From: Diplonema papillatum | Lineage: Eukaryota; Euglenozoa; Diplonemea; Diplonemida; Diplonemidae | Length of the DNA: 64,000 bases | Direction: 5' to 3' | Assembly: GCA_030068145.1 (NCBI GenBank) | Contig: JAPJBO010000182.1 | Location: forward strand, 116,001 to 180,000 | Part shown: piece by piece, positions 37,740 through 47,958 of the stretch | Layout of the letters: every line of letters starts with the position of its first letter | Position numbering within the stretch: the stretch's first letter is position 1 | Translations under genes and position numbers: made by a program | Notes under the pieces: model-generated | Told to the model about the DNA's origin: nothing | The model's database searches: none | What the model saw: the letters and a program-made list of their open reading frames with translations, nothing else

Positions 37740-38570
37740 TGCCGCATGAGGAATAGAACACACAAGTTGTTCTTTCCTTAGCTTTCGTCTCCTCCGCAGG
37801 CCACTCAACCGCGGCCACGTCCTACTTCACAGTAGAAAGATCAATGTCGTCGCGATAAACGGCAGGCATTTTCACTTACGTCCCTTGCATTTGTGCGCAC
37901 TTCCTTCAACCCTGTATTTGTTCATCTAACGGGAGTGAGGATAATGCGCTGTCATCGATCGGCTTTAGTTCTTGACAAATTGCATTTGTTAGCCGCACCG
38001 GTAGCCGTACCGGGCGCAGAAGGCCCGAGGTGTGGGCTTGCCACAGTCCACGTTGGTAGCATCGCACCAGGGAGACACCAGCGGGTCACTGAAGGCCATT
38101 GGTACCCTTGTACCTAGCCCCGGCACGAAATCCAAGCTTTTTGTTTGTGCGTGCCGGTTGATCGTTTTCCCACTTGTATTTACCCTGTGTGTATTCAGGT
38201 AAGGAATTCAACCACCAAAACACGCTGCCTACGTCTTTTTAGCCTGCACAATACATTGAAGGGCAACCCACAAGATTGTTAGTACTAAAAAAAAACGAAC
38301 CTGGGCCCAAATGAAGAACTTTGGGGTTGGGCCAAAATATTGCTACGAAAACCGTGTGGGACGTGGGGGGCCCAGGACCACTTGCACAACGCAGTGGACC
38401 TGGTGTCGGTCACATACGCCAAAAACGAAGTTACACAGATGCGCAACCACATGTGACAGTAAACAGTAAGGTAAAAGCGACACAAAGTACGAAAAGGAAT
38501 GAAAACACACTGCCCAGGCCCTGCTCTAACAGCACAAAAGGAAAACCCCCCCCTTTCCCCCCCGCCTCAC
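37740..38570. other. No gene; contains a family I copy (38135-38285)
   Basis: Apart from the family I repeat, with GTGCCGGTTGATCG and CACGCTGCCTACGTC, no gene or RNA was supported here. Confidence 0.5.
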
Positions 38571-38617
38571 AGAGTCAAACGGAGACTTCAAAAACCCGAC
38601 CGCTTACTAAAGGGCGG

Positions 38618-38690
38618 GGGTCGAATAATAACACCTGTGTTATTGTGTTACCGTCGAATCGATTATTATTCGATTCGTCGAATACTAATA
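38618..38690 (+). repeat. Hairpin repeat, longer version
   Basis: Second member of the 31407-31450 hairpin family, with extra bases between GTGTTATT and ATTATTATTCG. Confidence 0.75.
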
Positions 38691-38699
38691 CTCTCCTCC

Positions 38700-39350
38700 T
38701 CGCCCGCCTCGCCGCTCCGTACTCGCTGCTCTCGTCCTTGCTGTTGCGTGATGCCAGATTGATGGTGCGTAACAAACGTAGAAAGGTCATGCAGAGATTC
38801 TCGTGTGTATGCCACGAACTTCTTCGTGACGCCTCAGGACACTGGACTTGAAGCAAAAAATGGGCAAGGGTGGGTGGGCAAGCGAGGGGTAAAATTACGG
38901 TGTTTTTCTCGGGAGCGACGGGGTGATAACCTTTGTTTACGATTTTGACTGTTTTTGGAGCGCGTCCCCATAATATATCGCGTCCCAATAATATTATGGC
39001 ACCCAACCCCACAGGGAACCCAGAAGCATTCGGAAACCCCCGAAAAGCTTGATCCAGACTGGTTGAAAACGCCCGCAAAATGTGTCGCCAAACTGACGGG
39101 GTGACCATAATTGACCCATAAAAACCCCATAAAGGACCCAAGAAGACCCCTCTTTTGCGGAACGAAGTTGTGGAGATGTGTCGGCTCCGCCCCAAGATGC
39201 CGCACATCCGCGAAAACGGCACCGAAACACCGCCCAAAACCACCCCATAGTAACAGTCTAAATCTGCAAACGCCGGAAGCCTTCAAACTAATACCCTGCC
39301 CCCCCCCATAGGGTTAGCGTCAGTTTCAATTGTGAGGCAAATCCTCACAT
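38700..39350. other. No gene recognised
   Basis: A/C-rich sequence on the plus strand with AATATTAT words near 38980. Frames are short and no domain was seen. Confidence 0.4.
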
Positions 39351-39353
39351 TTT

Positions 39354-39354
39354 G

Positions 39355-39388
<34 letters not shown>

Positions 39389-39402
39389 GGGAAAAAAAAA
39401 AA
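39354..39402 (+). repeat. A-rich homopolymer tract
   Basis: A run of about 33 A, then CGGG, then about 11 A. It could be the tail of an inserted transcript, but no matching insert was identified. Confidence 0.85.
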
Positions 39403-39711
39403 GGATCCCAGCACGAGCTGCTGTTGTTGACAAAGAATCTGGGAGGAAAGTGGTGTCACATCCTCTAGTCCACCTTGGAAAACGGAAAAATCCAAAAGAA
39501 ATATGCGTTTTTTTCGGAAACCCTGGGGGCCAGCCCCGTGGTGTATGGGTCAAACTGGGTCCAACTGCTGGTGGGGCCTAGCTAACGTCTCATCATCAGG
39601 GGGGGACAGTCATAAACACGTCACCAAGAAACATACCCAAAAAAAAATTGCCGCTGCGCGGGGCCAAGAAACTACCCTCCCCCCTCACAAGTGTATCCAA
39701 AAATACTCGAC

Positions 39712-39946
39712 GTAGCTGCTTCGACTCCGAATGGAAGGGGGGAAATATAGAGGTAAGGGGCAAATACAATACAAACACAATCTGATTTGTTCTTCGCTTA
39801 CACCATTTGTCGTGTAGGGGTAGACCCGCATGACCTCACGTCCGTTCAACACGTGGTTCGGTAGTTACAGCACTTGGGATCCCTTCTGTTCTTTGTCGGG
39901 CAGCATCGTCGAGCATTTCCTTTCAAGCTGGCGCTTATGTAAAAAA
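39712..39946 (+). repeat. Interspersed repeat family B copy
   Basis: Contains CGAATGGAAGGGGGGAAATA, CAAATACAATACAAACACAA and GTAGGGGTAGACCCGCATGA, and ends GCTGGCGCTTATGTAAAAAA directly before the 72-bp array. Confidence 0.8.
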
Positions 39947-39964
39947 AATTTGCCGCTGCGCGGG

Positions 39965-41262
39965 GCCTGAGTCAACAATAACAAGCCAAACCCGTTCTTA
40001 TACAAGACGGGGAGGACACGATCTGAAACACGGGGGGCCTGAGTCAACAATAACAAGCCTAACCCGTTCTTATACAAGACGGGGAGGACACGATCTGAAA
40101 CACGGGGGGCCTGAGTCAACAATAACAAGCCAAACCCGTTCTTATACAAGACGGGGAGGACGCGATCTGAAACACGGGGGGCCTGAGTCAACAATAACAA
40201 GCCAAACCCGTTCTTATACAAGACGGGGAGGACGCGATCTGAAACACGGGGGGCCTGAGTCAACAATAACAAGCCAAACCCGTTCTTATACAAGACGGGG
40301 AGGACGCGATCTGAAACACGGGGGGCCTGAGTCAACAATAACAAGCCAAACCCGTTCTTATACAAGACGGGGAGGACGCGATCTGAAACACGGGGGGCCT
40401 GAGTCAACAATAACAAGCCAAACCCGTTCTTATACAAGACGGGGAGGACGCGATCTGAAACACGGGGGGCCTGAGTCAACAATAACAAGCCAAACCCGTT
40501 CTTATACAAGACGGGGAGGACACGATCTGAAACACGGGGGGCCTGAGTCAACAATAACAAGCCAAACCCGTTCTTATACAAGACGGGGAGGACGCGATCT
40601 GAAACACGGGGGGCCTGAGTCAACAATAACAAGCCAAACCCGTTCTTATACAAGACGGGGAGGACACGATCTGAAACACGGGGGGCCTGAGTCAACAATA
40701 ACAAGCCAAACCCGTTCTTATACAAGACGGGGAGGACACGATCTGAAACACGGGGGGCCTGAGTCAACAATAACAAGCCAAACCCGTTCTTATACAAGAC
40801 GGGGAGGACACGATCTGAAACACGGGGGGCCTGAGTCAACAATAACAAGCCAAACCCGTTCTTATACAAGACGGGGAGGACGCGATCTGAAACACGGGGG
40901 GCCTGAGTCAACAATAACAAGCCAAACCCGTTCTTATACAAGACGGGGAGGACACGATCTGAAACACGGGGGGCCTGAGTCAACAATAACAAGCCAAACC
41001 CGTTCTTATACAAGACGGGGAGGACACGATCTGAAACACGGGGGGCCTGAGTCAACAATAACAAGCCAAACCCGTTCTTATACAAGACGGGGAGGACACG
41101 ATCTGAAACACGGGGGGCCTGAGTCAACAATAACAAGCCAAACCCGTTCTTATACAAGACGGGGAGGACACGATCTGAAACACGGGGGGCCTGAGTCAAC
41201 AATAACAAGCCAAACCCGTTCTTATACAAGACGGGGAGGACACGATCTGAAACACGGGGGTC
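39965..41262 (+). repeat. 72-bp tandem array
   Basis: About 18 units, almost identical. The main visible variable site is GGACACGATC versus GGACGCGATC, with one CCTAACCC for CCAAACCC in unit 2. The minus strand is open throughout (24-residue repeat with VSDRVLPVLYKNGFGLLLLT), but the flanks give no gene context, so coding is doubtful. Confidence 0.95.
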
Positions 41263-41563
41263 CTCGGTGAAGCGCCCCTGGTGCCCCGGTGCAGTCGGTC
41301 GGGGGTCCAACCCACTGCACCGGGATGGGCACGGTGCAACAGCGAACAGAGGCTTTTCTTCCGCGCAAACTGCGCTTTTTTTGAAGAGCTTCTAGCCGAA
41401 CCCCTGTTTTTACAAATCTTCGAGACAAAAAGTGCCCAACATAGCTTCCCCGCCAGAAAATGGCTATCCCTCACATAATTTTCAGGTTGTACACGATTTC
41501 GAGGGCCACGCTAATACCCTGCCCCCCCCCCCCATCCCTCCCTTCCGTCCCTCCCCCCTCCCT

Positions 41564-41896
41564 TTACAAAAAAAAACAGTCAAAAAAAAAAGGCATACAG
41601 CAGTCGATGTCGCTGTCGGCGATATCTTCGAGGAGGGCGAGCAAACCGTCGCGGATAGCGTCGCGGCCGCTGTACGTGACCAGGAGGCTGTTGTGGCTGC
41701 CCCGCCGCCAGGCCTGCCCCGTCTTCTCGACGACCTCGGCGATGCCCACAGGGGCCACGTCGATGTCGAACGCGTGCAGCCGGTCCTCTTCCTTCACCAG
41801 CAACACGCTGCTCGCCGCATCCATCCCGAGGGTGACCGGCAGCGGCTCCTCTGCCGACGCGTCCTGCGGCAGCACCGACACGTGAACGGGCCACAT
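41564..41896 (-). CDS. Small unrecognised ORF, possibly a 5' gene fragment
   Basis: About 110 codons from ATG 41896 (MWPVHVSVLPQDASAEEPLP), coding-like through LLALLEDIADSDIDCCMP, then running into a T-run that encodes Phe. The break at a homopolymer, with a family G motif about 120 nt upstream, resembles the truncated 5' ends seen at other genes here. The rest of the gene was not found. No domain was recognised. Confidence 0.4.
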   Translation of the reverse strand: MWPVHVSVLPQDASAEEPLPVTLGMDAASSVLLVKEEDRLHAFDIDVAPVGIAEVVEKTGQAWRRGSHNSLLVTYSGRDAIRDGLLALLEDIADSDIDCCMPFFFDCFFL

Positions 41897-42017
41897 CGCT
41901 CCACAATCACGCGGAGGAGAGGAAGACCGCCACCCCCCCCCACTACCCGCCGCCACCCTTCTCCTTGCGATGGGATTGAAACTGAACTTTCCTTTTTTAG
42001 CGGTTATTGTGGTTTAG

Positions 42018-42056
42018 AGGTTCGGTGTTTTAGGGTTCTCCGGTTGACCATTGAGG
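42018..42056 (-). promoter_or_regulatory. Family G motif upstream of the 41.9-kb ORF
   Basis: The minus strand reads CAATGGTCAACCGGAGAACC then CTAAAACACCGAACCTC. The sequence from GGTTCGGTGTTTTAGGG to CCGGTTGACC is nearly the same as at the 3' end of the synthase gene. Confidence 0.4.
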
Positions 42057-42082
42057 CTGTGAGGCGGGTGGTATGAGGGTAG

Positions 42083-42150
42083 TAGTTTTTAGAGTTATAG
42101 TTCGCTTAAGAGGGATTTTGTAGTCTCCGAGTCTGACCTTCGTCGAATGG
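42083..42150 (-). repeat. Family G motif, second tandem copy
   Basis: The minus strand reads GAAGGTCAGACTCGGAGACT, then ATCCCTCTTAAGCGAACT, then ATAACTCTAAAAA. It belongs to the subtype found at 37402-37466. Confidence 0.7.
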
Positions 42151-42260
42151 GTTCTTTTTAAGCTCATACGACGGGGTGGGGGCATGCATGGCTTCTTTCG
42201 TGTACGCTTTACTTGCTTGCTTTGGCACGTCAGGTTCGAAACAATTTGTGACCCCACACC
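42137..42260 (+). repeat. Interspersed repeat family H, copy 2
   Basis: See 37596-37735. Confidence 0.75.
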
Positions 42261-42297
42261 AAGATCTCGCCAGGTTAGGGGAGAGAGTTTTTGGTAC

Positions 42298-42436
42298 CAA
42301 CAAATCTTGCGGGTTGCCCTTCCAATGTATTGTGTGCAGGCTAAAAAGACGCAGCGTGTTTTTTGGTGGTTGATCAGAATTCCTCACCTGAAGTGAAAAA
42401 TGACGCAGGGTAAAAATACAAGTGGGAAAACGAATG
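42298..42436 (-). repeat. Interspersed repeat family I, inverted copy
   Basis: Reverse complement of the 38135-38285 type, including CAATGTATTGTGTGCAGGCT and GACGCAGGGTAAAAATACAA. It ends where the SSU-like fragment begins. Confidence 0.75.
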
Positions 42437-42504
42437 CGATTCTACCATTTCTGGTACCGTCCTACTGGTTATTACTGAGGAAATTCCCACTACAGACACC
42501 GAAC

Positions 42505-42760
42505 ACCCATCGGAGCAAAGGATTAAGCCATGCAAGTCTCAGAGTAAATGGATTAATGCAGACGGCTCATTGAATCGGTGGCAATCTACGCGGGGAAGGT
42601 GCCTTTTGGGCCCAGTTGGATAACAATGGCAACTCCATTGCGAATACATGTCCGAAGAATCCAACTCGATTCAACTCTGTGGCCTTAAAAACCGCGGGGT
42701 CGAGGTGGATACAATTGACCGAGATAAGAACCAACGCTAGCAATAGCAGAGGATCGGGTG
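42505..42760 (+). rRNA. SSU (18S)-like rRNA 5'-domain fragment, probably a pseudogene
   Basis: Contains ATTAAGCCATGCAAGTCTCA, then GACGGCTCATTGAATC, GGTGGCAATCTACGC, GTTGGATAACAATGG, GCGAATACATG and TTAAAAACCGCGGGG, in the order expected for the 5' domain of eukaryotic SSU rRNA (start of helix 6 through helix 10). Only about 250 nt are recognisable; the canonical 5' terminus and everything beyond are missing. The GGCAATCTACGC and TTGGATAAC style looks closer to euglenozoan than to crown eukaryote SSU. It is likely a relic, not a functional gene. Confidence 0.6.
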
Positions 42761-42769
42761 ACAGTCGTG

Positions 42770-43200
42770 CTTTTTCAGTCCCTCAACCTCCAACACCTGC
42801 ATGCTGAGTGCAGTTTAGAGACGGCTTGTTTCCAAGCACGCTGCTGAGAACCCGCGGTACTGCATTCCCCCCTTCGTCAGCCCCCGACGGCCGGAGCCAC
42901 GGTCGATTTCCACCACAAATCCTGTCGTAGAATCCCGCAGGGGGTGCAACACGGGGGGGGGGTGGGGGGGGTAGGGGGCGCGACTCCTGGTAGAAACCCT
43001 GTGTATTTTATTATTGGCGCTGCTATACCGTGCTTTTAGAGAATCCCGGGGTGGTTTTGCATCCGCAGCAGCTCTCTGATGGAGTATGACCCCAAAATTG
43101 GTGAGAATGGCGCCCGGAATGACCAGCGAATGCAAAAAAGAGCAAAAAATAGGCATATTGGGTGCTCCCTGAAACCGGGCAGAAATGGCCTATTTTCATG
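42770..43200. other. No gene; G-rich tract near 42950
   Basis: Includes a G-rich run (GGGGGGGGGTGGGGGGGG) at about 42953. No coding region was supported. Confidence 0.4.
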
Positions 43201-43279
43201 CTGAGCAGCCCGGAACCGTGTTAAAGTGCGCGAAACCACAGAAAAAAAAACCCAGAATGTGTTCCCGGTCCCTCGCGTG

Positions 43280-43760
43280 TGGTCTTCGGTGGCCAGCGAC
43301 CCTGTTCTGAGGTCAAAAAGTTTTGTAGGGCCTTTGAAAGTGGTCCCAGGTGGACAGCCACCCTGTTTTGAGGTCGGAGAAGATCCGGAACGTGCCAAGG
43401 CACATACCGGCTGTACTGGGCACGTACCGGGCTGTACTGGGCTTGTACTGGGCTTGTACCGGGCACGTACCGGGCATCTTCCAGGTCGTCCCCGTGGAAT
43501 TTTGCTGCGGTTTCGTGCACTTTGTCACGGCACAGCAGCTCAGCATAAAAATATGCCATTTCTTGCTGGGTTCCGGGGTGCTTGGCAGGACATAAAGATG
43601 CCTCGGATTACCATCTTCTATCCGAGACGTGACAAAGTGCACGAAACCACCAAAATTCCACAAAATGTTTTGTAGGGCCCTCGCACGTGGTCCTAAGTGG
43701 CCAGCCGCCCTGTTTTGAGGTCGGACAAGGTCCGGAACGTGCCAGGGCACATACCGGCTG
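43280..43760 (+). repeat. Roughly 95-bp repeats with GGTCGGACAAGGTCCGGAAC-type core
   Basis: Segments around 43275, 43325-43420 and 43665-43765 share TTTTGTAGGGCC, GTGGTCC, CAGCCACCCTGTTTTGAGGT and CCGGAACGTGCCA. Between them is a short run of TACTGGGCACGTACCGGGC repeats. No gene was recognised. Confidence 0.7.
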
Positions 43761-43769
43761 TGAGGTCCA

Positions 43770-43870
43770 GCCCCAGAAGTTGGAGCTAAAGAGGGTGCCC
43801 GAGTCACACCCGAAAAGCGGGTGTGACACCCGCTTTTTTGACTCCAGCTTTAACTCCAGCTTCTGAGGCT
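43770..43870 (+). repeat. Small hairpin repeat with CACCCGAAAAGCGGGTGTG
   Basis: Same family as 34970-35060; the palindrome AGCGGGTGTGACACCCGCTT is perfect here. Confidence 0.75.
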
Positions 43871-44189
43871 GCTCACATCCCCGACAGGGTGTGTCAACTT
43901 GCAGCCAAAACCGAAAAGACTGTCGCGCATACGAACCATGTCGAGAAACTTTACGGGGAGGTCTCCAGGCCCAATTCTCTGAGTGCTTGGTTGCCACCAC
44001 TACGAAGTACCGCGCAGTTCGGGACTACTTCGGAGACAGCACCGTTTGCACAGATAAATTTGTTTTGCTGGCTCGTTGGGAAATACCCCTAAAAAAATTT
44101 CCCCCCGCCCCTCCGAGGTGTGGTCACCTTACACACTGCAATCTGCAGCAGCCGTTTCCCAAATAAGGAAACGCCGTTTCCTTGAAAGT

Positions 44190-44225
44190 ATGGAAACGGA
44201 AACGGAAACGGAAACGGAAACGTTT
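44190..44225 (+). repeat. GGAAAC hexamer repeat
   Basis: Five units of GGAAAC, then its complement GTTTCCG, forming a short hairpin. Confidence 0.85.
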
Positions 44226-44274
44226 CCGTTTACTTGCCATCATAGCCCTAGCCTAGCATACATCCGATACGACT

Positions 44275-44400
44275 CGCATTCTCGCATATTCTCGAATTGG
44301 GGGGTCGCGGCCCCGATTCTCGCAAAATTCTCGCATATTCTCGCAATTCTCGCATGATTCTCGCATATTCTCGCACGTGCGAGAATATGCGAGAATGAGG
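44275..44400 (+). repeat. ATTCTCGCA repeats ending in a palindrome
   Basis: Repeats of TTCTCGCATA with terminal CATATTCTCGCACG and its complement. A fragment (TTCTCGCAAGCGTGCGAGAA) recurs at about 56355. Confidence 0.85.
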
Positions 44401-44662
44401 TTACTCACAGTACGGGATGCTTGAACACATGAGAAACCGGCAGGAATCAATGTTTTAGGTCGTCGCCAAGGCTTCCGCGGCGCATTTTGCCGCCACTGGG
44501 CCTCCGAACTTCTTCAGCTGCTGCTTCCTCTGTGTAGTGAACATTCTTTTCTTCCTCTGTCTTCACTGCCACAGTTCGTTTTGTCTGTTCGTGGATGCAG
44601 GCTTTCAATGCCCGTGCCTCCTAAGTCAGCGGCAACTGAATGGAAGCCTCCAGCTTCACGAA

Positions 44663-45290
44663 CCGGGGCCCGGGCCCTGGAAAATTATCCAGGGTTTTTG
44701 GCCCTGAACGATTACCAAAGGAAAAACTCTCTGGTACGAGATGCAATTCGTTTACAATTCCACTCCAGGGCCCCAGACTGTCCTTGAGCTCAACGGATTC
44801 AAAAGCGTTCAAAAACGTCCTCGGAATGTATTTTTCGACACAGCCACGAAACCTGAAGGAGGTTTTCAGGTTCTGGCAGGTCTAGCTGGCTGCCTAAAGG
44901 GTACCACGGCTCAGCCACCCAAGGTTACAGGTGGCAAGGTGGGCGTTGAAAAAAATAATTTTTTTTTGGGCTGGAATCCCTAAAAACCCGCATTTCGGAA
45001 AGTTTTTGTCCCACATTTTTCCCAGGGCATTTTGACCATTTCACCTTCGAGCCTCCGCCCGCTCAGCCCCTATGGTGAATGCACGACTGTGAGCTTTTTT
45101 TATCAAATTTTATCAAGTTTATTTCTTGATTTTCTCTCGTCTTGCTCTCCGCTTGTTGTGGAAGCTGCAATATTGAAGATTCCATCCTTGGATGGCGTGA
45201 TTACCGTGGGCCTGGACCCTATCTGGACCCTAGCGCTAACCCGGGGCCCGGGGCCCGGGCCCCGGAGACCCTGGATTTACAGGTACCCTT
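44663..45290. mobile_element. MITE-like element, copy 1 (left end truncated)
   Basis: Nearly identical to 49931-50568 across about 600 bp: GGCCCTGGAAAATTATCCAG, GCAATATTGAAGATTCCATC and the right end GGATTTACAGGTACCCTT. The left terminal GGTACCTGTAA is missing. No coding capacity was recognised. Confidence 0.8.
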
Positions 45291-45423
45291 GGGCCCCACC
45301 GTCAGGTGGCCCCCACCGTCAGGTGGCCCCCACCGTCAGGTGGGCTAGGCTAGTTCCGGGTGGCTCCCTGGGAGGGACAGGGACGGGGTCGGCTTTCCCT
45401 CTCCGGCCCACACCTCGATGATG

Positions 45424-45661
45424 AAGATGCTCGGCTTCCTGTCGAAGATAACCTTTGATATTTTGTGGAACTTCTTCCCCACCGGACATGGACACGATAG
45501 TGAGGGCTATCAGGTGAAAAGGCTGGCTACCCGGGTCGTGAAAGATGCTCGGCTTCCTGTCGAAGATAACCTTTGATATTTTGTGGAACTTCTTCCCCAC
45601 CGGACATGGACACGATAGTGAGGGCTATCAGGTGAAAAGGCTGGCTACCCGGGTCATGAAA
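45424..45661 (+). repeat. Tandem pair of about 118 bp
   Basis: GATGCTCGGCTTCCTGTCGA through GGCTGGCTACCCGGGTC is repeated twice. The second copy continues into an open frame (VMKDARRYSVEIHDALSLYE) to 45787 that could be a gene remnant but is not recognised. Confidence 0.8.
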
Positions 45662-45789
45662 GATGCTCGGCGGTACAGTGTGGAAATCCACGACGCCTTG
45701 TCATTATACGAATACGCCACTAAACACATGGAACCTCCACGAGGTGGTTCCTATGACTCCCACGATGGCAACAATATTCCAATATAAAA

Positions 45790-46450
45790 GGAGGTAAATG
45801 CGAAGGCGCCCTTCGTGAGCGGGCCCCGAGTGACCAGGATCCACTGCAGCCTTGCGCTGCGGTCGAGGGAAGTCCGCCCACCGCCGAAGAAAGGACGCAA
45901 GCGGCGACTAGCCCGAACGCAAGATGATCCGACCACGTACCACCTACGTCAACCCCGGTTGATTATCGGCAACACATAACGAAATCGCGACCGTAAGAGT
46001 GCTTGGAATGGATACGTGCAATGCTTGAGAAGAAGCAAGGGAGGAGGGGGGGGGAGGCGCAACTGGCAACAGGCCAGAGACCACTAGGTCCACCAGAAGT
46101 CGATGCGCGGCAACCGAGGCAGACTACCCGGCTCCGGCGACCACTTTTCTCAGCGGTCCGTGTGGGCACTGATTGTTCGACCCTCGGTTGGTGTCGCCAG
46201 TCCCGGAAAGCGACAGAGCCGGAAACACGCAGACAAGAAAATTCTTTGTGTCCTGTTCGGTGGATTTCGTTCTCTGCCGGCGCTTTGCACGAAACTAGCT
46301 GGACAAAATCCCCCGCGACCTGCTCACACCCAAGCACTCCAAAGTGGTGGCTTCGCTCGTAGTCATCGCACGGCACAGGCACCGTAGCGTAGGCAGAAAT
46401 CACCAGTGTGCAGCAGCCGGAAACCTTTTTTTTCCATACAGTTTGGAAGG
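45790..46450. other. No gene recognised
   Basis: Frames on both strands, none convincing. It starts with a short family B word (AAAGGAGGTAAATG). Confidence 0.4.
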
Positions 46451-46587
46451 GTGGGTAGGTACCAGGGAAAGCCTGCTACACGGGAGCCAAGCTTCACGTG
46501 TTCGGCGGTACTGCAGAGCCACGGGCCTACGGGTCAAGTGGCTACCAATTTCCCAAACTAAAGCATCAAGGCGTGGCGCACCTTGGG

Positions 46588-46960
46588 CAGTCCATTGGGC
46601 TTGCTCCCAGTGTTTTCTCTCTCTCTCTTCGCTCTCTCTCGTTCTCTCTCACTCACGCGCACACGCCCACACACACCCACACAGAATGCAAGCAAAGGCA
46701 AAAAAAAAACTAAAACCCGTACACCGCGAGAGTAGGAGAAAGTAGAAAGGGAAACTAGAGTTTTCGTTGACCGCACAATCCAATAAAGTACAGAAACTGT
46801 AGCTTTTAAATCGTTGGTTCAGGTGGCAAATTTGGCAAATGATCATGATCAGAAGGTCCTACTTGGGCGGTTCAGTTTCCTCACACATTGCATGTGGCTA
46901 AAAAAAAAATCCAGCGAACTTTCACTCTAATAAATCTTTAAAAAGGCTTGCCTTCCCACC
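46588..46960. mobile_element. 373-bp insert carrying a spliced-leader sequence
   Basis: Absent from family A copies 1, 2 and 4, which read CCTTGGGGCTTGG at this point. The interrupted copy reads CCTTGGG-insert-GGGGCTTGG, consistent with a 3-bp (GGG) target duplication. The ends show loosely similar words (GGGCTTGCTCCCA on the left, AGGCTTGCCTTCCCA on the right). In minus orientation it contains about 140 bp, then the 39-nt SL, then about 70 bp, a run of ten T and a GT/GA-rich part. No protein is encoded. Confidence 0.75.
46781..46819 (-). ncRNA. Spliced-leader (SL) sequence, SL RNA pseudogene or SL relic
   Basis: 39 nt starting AACCAACGATTTAAAAGC, with ACAGTTTCTGTAC in the middle and TTTATTG at the end. 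Kinetoplastid SLs have the same length and a very similar core, and the sequence equals the diplonemid SL as I recall it. The base pair after the SL is GA (TTTATTG then GATTGTGCGG), not the GT expected for the donor of a functional SL RNA, which argues for a copy of a trans-spliced RNA or a mutated SL RNA gene. A T-run about 110 nt from the SL start would suit an RNA polymerase III-like end, so an SL RNA-derived locus remains possible. Confidence 0.8.
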
Positions 46961-47139
46961 GGGGCTTGGCGCTCGCGCTGAACACAAGCTCGTCGAGACG
47001 GTCAGCCACAGGGCAGAGCGGACGGGGTTGTGGCACTGTGCTGCCTCCGACTCAAGCTTTGTAAGCTGTGGTTGGGCCGTCGCGTTCCTTGACCCGGAGC
47101 GGCCTTTTTCTTTTTTCTTCTTTCTTCTTCCATACAGTT

Positions 47140-47950
47140 GAGGCGAAGCCCAGCTCTTCCTCTTTCTGAGTGCCATCGAATGACAGTGTAAGGTGGAGAT
47201 TCCGCGCATGATCATTGCAGCAGTGCACCTTCCCAAATGACGAAGACCTTGACGAGGCAGGAATTTCCAAGACTCTCTTCTGACCGATCAGTGCCCCAAG
47301 AGCGCCATATACGGCACAAACAATGTCTCTGGTTGAGCCAATCCACGGAAGCTGCTTCGTCCGGCCTTCGTCGCGCCAGCAGACGTGAGCTCCGGCTCTT
47401 TCATCAGGGTATCCGAGTTGAAGATCTCCGGGAAACTATGGTTGCAGCAGTCGAAGCAAGCTCGCGACCGCAGCAGTGGGGACATCCGGCGTTCTGAGAG
47501 CTACAAACTGGAAAGTGGTTGGATCCCTTGGACCCCATTCAACTCGATCGATAATGGTCAGCAAGCCAATCATCGTCGAATCGAGAGTCGAACGCAGTCT
47601 GAGAGATTAGATTTTCAAGCGACACTCAACTGCTGATGGCACGAGCAAACTCATGCCCGCCAATGCGTTCGACGACCTGATGAGTCTCATGCTTCTGCAA
47701 TTCCCATTGACCATCGCGTCTGGCCACAGTCTGCATCGTTTCCAGAGCCAAGACATCCACCGATAAGTGCAATTGATGTCACCTTCGTTTTGTTTTCCGA
47801 CGATCCCGAATGGACGTACAGATTGATGTCTTTCGACCTTTTGTGTGCTTGTGAAATTCAGCTTTTCTTCTCGAGGGGTTCACTAAACCCCTTTGGATCC
47901 TCCTAGAATAATCCCTGTTAAGCTTGTTCTCGGATGCTTGCTTCCCATCC
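47140..47950. other. No gene assigned; possible decayed coding region
   Basis: Both strands show broken stretches of coding-like translation. On plus, one short piece at 47772-47850 reads DVTFVLFSDDPEWTYRL, reminiscent of an FSDD-W motif in some glycosyltransferases. On minus, pieces such as IIDRVEWGPRDPTTFQFVAL also look protein-like. Neither is continuous, so no function is assigned. Confidence 0.3.
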
Positions 47951-47958
47951 CGATTCCG

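Larger units (their letters stand above)
46458..47130 (+). repeat. Interspersed repeat family A, copy 3, interrupted
   Basis: Left part 46458-46587 and right part 46961-47130 together match the uninterrupted copies. The break is at CCTTGGG/GGGGCTTGG and holds the 373-bp insert described next. Confidence 0.9.

Noticed and set aside
39865-41310. 481-codon minus-strand frame across the 72-bp array
   Set aside because: The unit is a multiple of three without stops; the frame runs from one repeat flank to another with no gene-like context.
45545-45787. Histone-like or other small protein (VMKDARRYSVEIHDALSLYE)
   Set aside because: Too short and no family match could be justified.
46710-46819. 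Functional SL RNA gene
   Set aside because: No GT donor after the leader and no clear Sm-type site; kept as SL relic or pseudogene.
47772-47850. Glycosyltransferase gene suggested by FVLFSDDPEW
   Set aside because: Only one short motif-like stretch; surrounding frames are broken and the opposite strand looks equally protein-like.
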